Assembly: GCA_016296505.1 (NCBI GenBank) | Contig: JAEDJD010000007.1 | Coordinates: 1 to 64,000, forward strand | Reading direction: 5' to 3' | From: Oscillospiraceae bacterium | Lineage (GTDB): Bacteria > Bacillota > Clostridia > Oscillospirales > Ruminococcaceae | Length of the DNA: 64,000 nucleotides | Shown: positions 58,168-64,000 of the stretch, piece by piece | Layout: each line of letters begins with the position of its first letter | How positions within the stretch are numbered: the first letter of the stretch is position 1 | Translations under genes and position numbers: made by a program | The notes under the pieces: model-generated | The model's input: the letters and a program-made list of their open reading frames with translations, nothing else | Databases searched by the model: none | What the model was told of the DNA's origin: nothing

Positions 58168-58196
58168 ATTATATCATGAGGCAGAACGAAAGTCAA
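58168..58196 (-). promoter_or_regulatory. Promoter of nadA
   Basis: Minus-strand -35 TTGACT (58196-58191), 17-base spacer, -10 TATAAT (58173-58168), 35 bases before the start codon. Confidence 0.85.
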
Positions 58197-58225
58197 GAAG
58201 CCGCTTCTGTTTTGAATGAAACCTC

Positions 58226-58254
58226 TTGATTTTCCGTTTGTTTTCGGATATAAT
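58226..58254 (+). promoter_or_regulatory. Promoter of the HD-GYP gene
   Basis: -35 TTGATT (58226-58231), 17-base spacer, -10 TATAAT (58249-58254), divergent from the nadA promoter. Confidence 0.8.
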
Positions 58255-58306
58255 AGAAATATAGTACAGAGTATATACAAAAGAAACGAGAAAGGAAGAA
58301 TCGGAT

Positions 58307-60004
58307 ATGCAGATAGTTATTGTTGAGCTTCTTGCAATTTTGATTCCGCTTGCAGGATTTGTTGCGCTGCTGCGAAACAATCAACAGAGCGAGAGCAGTA
58401 TCCGGCTGCTCCTGACAAGTCTTGGCTGTCTGGTCATGAATATTGGTTCGCTGCTCATGGAAACAGCGCAAAATGAAGCCGAGGCAGCAATGGCGCTACG
58501 CTTTGAGTATCTCGGCAACGCTCTGTTTTTCTATTTTTTTATTTCATTTATACTTGCATATCAGCGTCTCCGCATACCAAAGCTTCCGATCTATATCTGG
58601 GCAGTCTTTGAGGGCTGCATGGCAGTGAGCCACTGGAACGAAACGATTCGGGAAGCGCTCATTGGACATTATTACTTTATCCGGCATGAAAGCTTCGGCG
58701 TTTTCACTGCGCATATCGCGTCGCAATCGCCGCTATATTTTACGCGCAATATCGCTCTGGTTGCACTGCTTTGCGCAGGCGTTATTTACTCCGCCGTCCG
58801 TATGAAGCAGACGAAGCTGCCATCTGAGCGCAGCAATCTGCTCCGACTGATCGGCGCGCAATTTGTTCTTGCTGCAGCTCTGGTGCTGGATGAGGCTGCA
58901 AAACCTAAGCTGGAACTGCTGCCGATTTTCTGTTCGTTGTCGTTGCTTTCCGTTGTCATCAGTATGCTGACGGATGACTTTTTCGGCGTCAAGGATTCCG
59001 GTCACGAATGGGTTTTCAAACAAATGGTCAATCCCTACATCATTACCGATAACCAGTATGGCTATCTGGACGCCAATGAACAAGCGAAAACAAAGTTTCC
59101 GGCACTTCGCAAACTGCATATGCACGAGTGTATTCCGGCAGAAATTTCAACCCTATTCACGGCAAATACCACGCATTTTGAACTCGGCAAGGAAGCGTTT
59201 GAGCGCAAGCTGACCGAAATCCGCAAGAAGGATACCATTGTCGGCTATGGCTTGCTGCTCGAAGATAATACGGAGCAGCAAAAATACGTCCGACTGCTCA
59301 ATAGTTATAATAGTCGCCTGCAAATGGAGGTCGAACAGAAAACCGATCATATCCGCAAGGTGCAGAATTCGATTATCACAGGACTGGCAAGCGTCGTTGA
59401 AAGCCGCGACAATAGTACCGGCGGCCATGTCAAGCGCACAAGTCTTGTCGTGCAGATTTTCGCTGGCAAACTGCTCAAAATGCCGGAGGTCATGGAGCAG
59501 TTCGGATTATCCCAGCATTTTTTGTACAATGTCGCCAAGGCGTCCCCGATGCACGATCTCGGCAAAATTGCCGTTGATGACCAGATTCTACGCAAGCCCG
59601 ATAAATATACCGACGCGGAATATGCCGAAATGCAAAAGCACGCTGCCGAAGGCGCAAAAATCCTCCGGCAGGTGCTGCACGAGGTCGATGATGAGGAATT
59701 TGTCCGCATTGCCGTCAATATCGCAAACTTTCACCACGAGCATTATGACAGCAGCGGCTATCCGGAGCATCGTTCCGGCGACGCAATTCCAGTCGAAGCG
59801 CGCATTATGGCACTTGCGGATGTCTTTGACGCGCTCGTTAGCAAGCGCTGCTATAAAGAAGCGTATTCCTATAGCAAAGCCTTTTCCATTATTGAGCAGT
59901 CGCTCGGCACATTGTTTGATCCCGTGCTGGGCCGTGTGTTCCTGAGCTGCCGCGAGGATCTGATTCGCCTCTATACGGCAATGGAGCAGATGGGAAGCGT
60001 TTAG
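58307..60004 (+). CDS. Membrane HD-GYP phosphodiesterase with 7TM N-terminal sensor
   Basis: The 565-residue protein has seven hydrophobic segments in residues 1-225 (7TM sensor as in many clostridial kinases), a PAS-like region, a short coiled coil, and an HD-GYP domain (about 345-530). The HD-GYP domain shows ESRDNSTGGHVKRT, SPMHDLGKIAV, HHEHYDSSGYP and ALADVFDALVS. HD-GYP enzymes hydrolyse c-di-GMP or related cyclic dinucleotides. All metal-binding His/Asp residues I can check are present. AAAGGA precedes the ATG. Confidence 0.9.
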   Translation: MQIVIVELLAILIPLAGFVALLRNNQQSESSIRLLLTSLGCLVMNIGSLLMETAQNEAEAAMALRFEYLGNALFFYFFISFILAYQRLRIPKLPIYIWAVFEGCMAVSHWNETIREALIGHYYFIRHESFGVFTAHIASQSPLYFTRNIALVALLCAGVIYSAVRMKQTKLPSERSNLLRLIGAQFVLAAALVLDEAAKPKLELLPIFCSLSLLSVVISMLTDDFFGVKDSGHEWVFKQMVNPYIITDNQYGYLDANEQAKTKFPALRKLHMHECIPAEISTLFTANTTHFELGKEAFERKLTEIRKKDTIVGYGLLLEDNTEQQKYVRLLNSYNSRLQMEVEQKTDHIRKVQNSIITGLASVVESRDNSTGGHVKRTSLVVQIFAGKLLKMPEVMEQFGLSQHFLYNVAKASPMHDLGKIAVDDQILRKPDKYTDAEYAEMQKHAAEGAKILRQVLHEVDDEEFVRIAVNIANFHHEHYDSSGYPEHRSGDAIPVEARIMALADVFDALVSKRCYKEAYSYSKAFSIIEQSLGTLFDPVLGRVFLSCREDLIRLYTAMEQMGSV

Positions 60005-60024
60005 CGTTTGATATCATAGCATAT

Positions 60025-60059
60025 AAAAAGCACAGGATAGCGCTCCTGTGCTTTTCTAT
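60025..60059 (+). terminator. Intrinsic terminator of the HD-GYP gene
   Basis: AAAAGCACAGGA pairs perfectly with TCCTGTGCTTTT, followed by CTATT. After it, 60060-60343 contains no convincing gene; CTATGTG/CACATAG (60084-60107) forms a small hairpin there. Confidence 0.85.
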
Positions 60060-60343
60060 TATTTCATATATTCAAAAGAAAAACTATGTGACCTAAGCCA
60101 CATAGCTGCAAGGAGAAGTGAAATCAACAAAACATAGGGGGATTGGGGGATTTGAAACAAGGTTTTGTTAAACCTTGGGTATATTATAACGGAAAAACAT
60201 AGAATAACCCTGAATACATCGTGAATAAATTGTGAATTCATGGCAATATTTTTGTGAACAGCCATCATTGTTACAATTATCCTTTCAAAATTATCGGATT
60301 GTCTTATCTTTATGACTTTTTTATGCATTTCCGCCCAATTCGC

Positions 60344-60372
60344 TTGACACGCTGATATGATTATGATATGAT
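60344..60372 (+). promoter_or_regulatory. Promoter of the double-esterase gene
   Basis: -35 TTGACA (60344-60349), 17-base spacer, -10 TATGAT (60367-60372). A palindrome ATGATATATATCAT follows shortly after (about 60390-60404) and could be an operator. Confidence 0.75.
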
Positions 60373-60435
60373 AAAATTATCAAGGTATGATATGATATAT
60401 ATCATCACTTTTGATCTTAAAGGGGGATTGTATCC

Positions 60436-62943
60436 ATGAAAAAAAAGATTATCCGGAAGCTGACCGCTGCGATCACTTCCCTCGCGGCGGCATCCTGTCT
60501 GATCGCTCTGCCAACGGGTCTGCCGGCTGTCTCCGCAGCCAATAACTACTGGAAATTTGACTTTGGCGGCGGCGGTACAGAAAATGGTTACACAGGCGTT
60601 TCCGCCAGCGACAGTTACAACGCCGGCAGAGGCTATGGCTTCTCATCCGGTACAAATGTCGCCAATGTCAGTGCGTCGGGCGGCGGTGCGCTGAGCGATG
60701 CCGTGCAGTTCAAAAACGTTTCGCCAACAGGAAACTATACCTTCTGCGCCGATGTCCCGAACGGACTATATCAGGTTTCCGTCTGGCTCGGTAATACCAA
60801 CCGTACCAGCGTCGCAATCGAAAATATGTACCAGATTATGAACATGACCGGCGACGGCGCATACCATACGCTGCAAGTGCCCGTTTCAGACGGTCAGCTC
60901 AATATCTGTGCCTGCGCCGGTAAGGACGGCTATCCGTTTTCGATTTCCGCGCTCGAAATCAAGCAGATTTCCACAGAAGCAAAAACCAATCCGACAATCT
61001 GGGTTTGCGGAGATTCCACCGTCTGCAATTACTATCCGCTGAATTCTTCTTCGCAGGCAGGATGGGCGCAAATGCTCCCAGATTTCATCGACAATACGAA
61101 GTGGCAGGTCATGAATATGGCAGCTTCCGGTCAGTATGCAAGAGGCTTCATGGAAGCCGGTCAATTTACGGTCGTTGAAAAGAATGGTCAGGCTGGTGAT
61201 ATTTACATCATCTCGATCGGCATCAACGACACCAACTCCAAAAACAATACGACGGAAGCACAGTATGAGGAAATTATTACCGATATGGCAAAGCGTGCAA
61301 TGGCAAAAGGAATGCGCGTAATGCTCGTAAAGCAGCAGGGCAGAAACGGCGACTGTCAGCGCAATCCGCTGCTGTCCGGACGCTGGTACGGCGCGGCGCT
61401 CGACCGAGTCGGTCAGGCGCTGAATATTGAGGTTGTCGATCTGTTCAACCTCTGGCAGAATTACTGTCTCACTAAAAGCGCCGATGAGGTTTCCGGAATG
61501 TACCTGACTGACGGTTTGCATCCCAACCGCCAAGGCGCAACGGTTCTTGCTCAATTTATGGCGGAAGCAATCAATTCCGGTTCGCAGCTCCCGCCAGATG
61601 ATCCGCCCGTACAGGAACTGGCTGAGCCGTTGATGCAGGGCGATCTTGATGAAAACGGCGTCATCAATGCAGCCGATCTTGCACTTGCCAAGCAGGTCGT
61701 TCTGACGCAGGCGCCCGCTTATCACCTGAATCAGGCGATTGATCTCAACGGCGATCTGACCGCCAATGCCGATGATATCCGTCTGCTCTCCGATTATTTA
61801 CTCGGAAAAGAGACCGTGTTTGCAGATCCGAAATATGCAGCGGCAGAACAAAGCATAACATACGGCTGGCGTGAGGAAACCAATGCCGGCTATAAATATA
61901 AGGATTATCTGAATCTTGACAATACAAACACCTCTGCCGTAACCTTTGCGGTCAATGTTCCGCAGGACGGCAATTATCTCTGCACCTTCCATATTGCAAA
62001 TGCGTCCGCAACCGACCGTGCAATGATGATTTCCGTCAGCGGTCAGACAAGCACATGGAAACAGAGCTTCCTGACAACCGGCGCGTGGACTACTTGGGAA
62101 GAACGCGGACTGGTTCTTCCGCTTTCCGCCGGCGTCAACTACATCACGCTCAAATCCATCACCTCAGAGGGCGGACCAAACCTTGATTATCTTCAGTTGA
62201 CCTATACAGACGAACCGATTGCTGAACCATATGATCCGAATGCATCGCAGCCGGAAGTCACAATCACCGATAAGCCAGTTGTCTATATTGCGGCAGATTC
62301 TACCGCGCAAAGTTATAAGGAAAGCTATGCGCCGCAGCAAGGCTGGGGCTATTATCTCCAAAATTATTTTGATGACAACGTAACCGTTGCAAATCATGCG
62401 ATCGCCGGCAGAAGCTCCAAGAGCTTTTATGACAACGGCAGATTGACAACGATTTTGGACGCGATTAAGCCCGGCGATTATCTGCTTGTTGATTTTGGCA
62501 TTAACGATGGCGACTATACGAAAGCAGAACGATATGCGCCAATATGCAATAATGTCGACAATCCCGAAAACGGTTCCTTTGAGTACTATATGACTTTCTA
62601 CATCAAGGGCGCACTCGACAAAGGCGCAACGCCGATTCTCATGAGCCCGACGCTTTCCATAAAGAATCAGACGCAGCCGTTTTCAGTGGGTTACCGCAAT
62701 ATTGATTCTGCCTGTTCGGCGCTTGCACGAAAATATAATATCCCGTATTTTGATCTCGGTAGTGCAATGACCAACGAATTCAACCAGCGAGATTATAATA
62801 CCGTCAAGGGCTATTATATGGGCGGCTACAACGGCGGCACGGACTTCACGCATTTCACCGAAACCGGAGCCAATGTCACAGCCGGAATCATTTGCAACGG
62901 CATTAAAGGAATGAACATTGATCTTGCCAAGCACGTAAAATAA
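60436..62943 (+). CDS. Cellulosomal double CE12-type esterase with dockerin and CBM
   Basis: The 835-residue secreted protein has a signal peptide (LTAAITSLAAASCLIALPTG) and a beta-sandwich with first SGNH esterase (about 35-385: CGDSTVCNYYP, SIGINDTNSKNN, DGLHPNRQG). A dockerin follows (about 397-460: GDLDENGVINAADLALAK, IDLNGDLTANADDIRLLSDYLLG), then a CBM35-like domain (about 470-595) and a second SGNH esterase (about 610-830: IAADSTAQSYKESY, AGRSSKSF, DFGINDGDYTKAE, DFTHFTETGA). CE12 enzymes remove acetyl groups from pectin or xylan. Both Ser/Asp-His sets look complete. Confidence 0.9.
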   Translation: MKKKIIRKLTAAITSLAAASCLIALPTGLPAVSAANNYWKFDFGGGGTENGYTGVSASDSYNAGRGYGFSSGTNVANVSASGGGALSDAVQFKNVSPTGNYTFCADVPNGLYQVSVWLGNTNRTSVAIENMYQIMNMTGDGAYHTLQVPVSDGQLNICACAGKDGYPFSISALEIKQISTEAKTNPTIWVCGDSTVCNYYPLNSSSQAGWAQMLPDFIDNTKWQVMNMAASGQYARGFMEAGQFTVVEKNGQAGDIYIISIGINDTNSKNNTTEAQYEEIITDMAKRAMAKGMRVMLVKQQGRNGDCQRNPLLSGRWYGAALDRVGQALNIEVVDLFNLWQNYCLTKSADEVSGMYLTDGLHPNRQGATVLAQFMAEAINSGSQLPPDDPPVQELAEPLMQGDLDENGVINAADLALAKQVVLTQAPAYHLNQAIDLNGDLTANADDIRLLSDYLLGKETVFADPKYAAAEQSITYGWREETNAGYKYKDYLNLDNTNTSAVTFAVNVPQDGNYLCTFHIANASATDRAMMISVSGQTSTWKQSFLTTGAWTTWEERGLVLPLSAGVNYITLKSITSEGGPNLDYLQLTYTDEPIAEPYDPNASQPEVTITDKPVVYIAADSTAQSYKESYAPQQGWGYYLQNYFDDNVTVANHAIAGRSSKSFYDNGRLTTILDAIKPGDYLLVDFGINDGDYTKAERYAPICNNVDNPENGSFEYYMTFYIKGALDKGATPILMSPTLSIKNQTQPFSVGYRNIDSACSALARKYNIPYFDLGSAMTNEFNQRDYNTVKGYYMGGYNGGTDFTHFTETGANVTAGIICNGIKGMNIDLAKHVK

Positions 62944-62958
62944 CTGAATCAATATAAT

Positions 62959-63005
62959 GAGCCGCGGAACGCAAGCTATCGCTTTGGATTCCGCGGCTAT
63001 TTTTA
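62959..63005 (+). terminator. Intrinsic terminator of the double-esterase gene
   Basis: AGCCGCGGAA pairs with TTCCGCGGCT across a 20-base loop and is followed by ATTTTT. It touches the end of the convergent dpaB gene. Confidence 0.8.
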
Positions 63006-63587
63006 TCGCAGTAATATTGGCTGAAGCTGGATGCCGCGGAGCGCTGCTGCTACCGTTTCCGGTGCCTGCGTAAAATCCGCGACAAGCGAGGTAGGTTTCT
63101 TTTCCGGATTATCCTGTCCGAACGGTACAAAGTAGTAGTGACGGCGGTTCAGCAGATCGCCAATATTTCGAGCCGACGCCGCCAGACCGTCATTTGTAGC
63201 GATACATAGAATCACGGGTTTCCCACCACGCAAATGCGATTTGACCGCCATTGTCACAGTATTATCAGTAATGCCTGCGGCAAGTTTCGCAAGCAGATTG
63301 CCCGTACAGGGACAAACCAGAAGCGCGTCTGTCATGTTTTTCGGTCCAATCGGCTCCGCATCGCAAATCGACTGAATCAGTTTACCGCCGCCAAGCGCAG
63401 CAAGCGGCTCCAAAAAGGATTCTGGCGCTCCAAACCGCGTCTTGATTCCGGCAAAATGCTCCGATACAATCGGCAGAAGTTCTGCGCCCGACGCAGCACA
63501 CGCCTCGGCTGTCCGGATTGCATTGGAGGCATTGCAGAAAGAGCCGCAGACAGCGTATCCAAGACGGATTCCATGGAGATTAGTCAT
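63003..63587 (-). CDS. dpaB: Dipicolinate synthase subunit B
   Basis: The 194-residue flavoprotein-like subunit (SpoVFB) has RLGYAVCGSFCNASNAIRTAEACAASGAELLPIVSEH, NMTDALLVCPCTGNLLAKLAAGITDNTVTMAVKSHLRG and YYFVPFGQDNPEKKPTSLVADF. With DpaA it makes dipicolinate for the spore core. The start at 63587 follows GGGAGG and overlaps the end of the dpaA remnant. An intact dpaA is not present beside it. Confidence 0.92.
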   Translation of the reverse strand: MTNLHGIRLGYAVCGSFCNASNAIRTAEACAASGAELLPIVSEHFAGIKTRFGAPESFLEPLAALGGGKLIQSICDAEPIGPKNMTDALLVCPCTGNLLAKLAAGITDNTVTMAVKSHLRGGKPVILCIATNDGLAASARNIGDLLNRRHYYFVPFGQDNPEKKPTSLVADFTQAPETVAAALRGIQLQPILLR

Positions 63588-63771
63588 CAGGCGTACCTCC
63601 CTCATCCAGAATCTGGCAGATCGTTTGCGCAACGATTTTGCCTGCCGAGACCGGCGCCGTTTTACCCGGCAGTGAGAGCGCCCAAATCGCCTGAATCCCA
63701 AGCGCAGACGCGGCTTCAAAATCAACCCCCGATGATGTCGGAGTCACATCGACGCCATTGCTTACGCCGGT
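63580..63771 (-). pseudogene. dpaA: C-terminal remnant of dipicolinate synthase subunit A
   Basis: An open stretch ending at 63580 encodes VDVTPTSSGVDFEAASALGIQAIWALSLPGKTAPVSAGKIVAQTICQIL (split here only for description), matching the last 55-60 residues of DpaA (normally about 290 residues). A TAA at 63774-63772 closes the frame upstream, and the remaining 230 residues are missing. Instead a different gene's 3' end occupies the DNA. GTG at 63747 could start a peptide, but no good ribosome binding site is seen. Confidence 0.6.
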
Positions 63772-64000
63772 TTATTCTGCCCGCTTCCTCTATCACGCCG
63801 AATCGGACCAAAAGCGATATCAGCATTCTGGTCTGCATATCCGGCGCGTGTATCGCCGCAGACAGCGTATCCACAGTAAACGGATCCAAGAGCGTATCGG
63901 GCAGCAATTCGGCATAGTCTGCGCTGCTTTGTAAATATTGGACATGATGCAGCGCATTCGGTACGCGATCGAGCTTCTGCCATTTCCGATTGCCGGACTG
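63722..64000 (-). CDS. Partial gene, C-terminal winged-helix-like domain
   Basis: A minus-strand frame enters the window at 64000 and stops at 63722. It encodes a Pro/Leu-rich region (SADYAELLPDTLLDPFTVDTL) followed by a winged-helix-like pattern (TLSAAIHAPDMQTRMLISLLVRFGVIEEAGRINRRKQW). The layout resembles C-terminal HTH domains of clostridial proteins of unknown function. The final residues (RRCDSDIIGG) lie over the dpaA remnant in another frame and may be junction sequence. Confidence 0.5.
   Translation of the reverse strand, partial: QSGNRKWQKLDRVPNALHHVQYLQSSADYAELLPDTLLDPFTVDTLSAAIHAPDMQTRMLISLLVRFGVIEEAGRINRRKQWRRCDSDIIGG

Noticed and set aside
60059..60328. 89-codon minus-strand frame
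   Set aside because: No ribosome binding site, biased composition, and overlap with small hairpins in an intergenic stretch.

Overview
The window looks like the chromosome of a cellulosome-producing Ruminococcus-type bacterium (Bacillota, Oscillospiraceae). The evidence is two secreted polysaccharide-degrading enzymes with dockerin modules, strong AGGAGG ribosome binding sites, sigma-A promoters with 17-base spacers, sporulation-linked genes (ytfJ/gerW, ytfI-like DUF2953, dpaB) and BspA-type leucine-rich-repeat surface proteins. Both ends cut through genes.

Layout. 1-10.2 kb (mostly minus strand): a DUF6179/DUF6323-like pair, gpmI, a broken DUF4190-like gene, glucokinase, mannose-6-phosphate isomerase, uvrC and a membrane protein. 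10.2-19.9 kb: a purine operon read purE, DUF6440, purC, purF-like, a frameshifted metallo-hydrolase, purM, purN, purO, purH (AICAR transformylase only), a histidine phosphatase and purD. 19.9-27 kb: an anchored WG-like protein, two GT2 glycosyltransferases (one with a long acidic repeat tail) and two LRR surface proteins. 27-32.4 kb: DUF1015, a Nudix hydrolase, and a ytfI-ytfJ-lipoprotein-rluB cluster. 32.5 kb: guaA without its glutaminase domain.

33.5-44.2 kb is a 10.6 kb integrated mobilizable element at the 3' end of guaA. It carries a repressor, excisionase, tyrosine integrase, MobC-like protein, RepA-like ATPase, a likely oriT, a MobV relaxase, a type II restriction-modification pair (HTH-fused m5C methyltransferase plus Eco47II-like nuclease), and a Thoeris anti-phage system with one SIR2-SLOG effector (ThsA) and three different TIR proteins. 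The repressor's palindromic operator occurs again at the far end of the element. To the right lie traces of an older insertion: a decayed mob start and a second pair of recombinase-arm-like repeats.

45.4-64 kb: a SIMPL protein, an RNase R-DUF4214-glycosyltransferase operon, a two-gene membrane/HTH module lying between rnr and secG, a RING-like membrane protein, a GH30-CBM-dockerin-feruloyl esterase, nadA, an HD-GYP protein, a double CE12-type esterase with dockerin, dpaB, and a truncated dpaA remnant beside a partial winged-helix gene.

The most interesting points are the three-TIR Thoeris island with its regulatory and mobility architecture, and the coincidence of a PurF-like enzyme lacking its nucleophilic cysteine with a GuaA lacking its glutaminase domain, which suggests two purine steps that do not draw ammonia from glutamine through their own domains. 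All assignments rest on reading the sequence and remembered family features; no database search was run.
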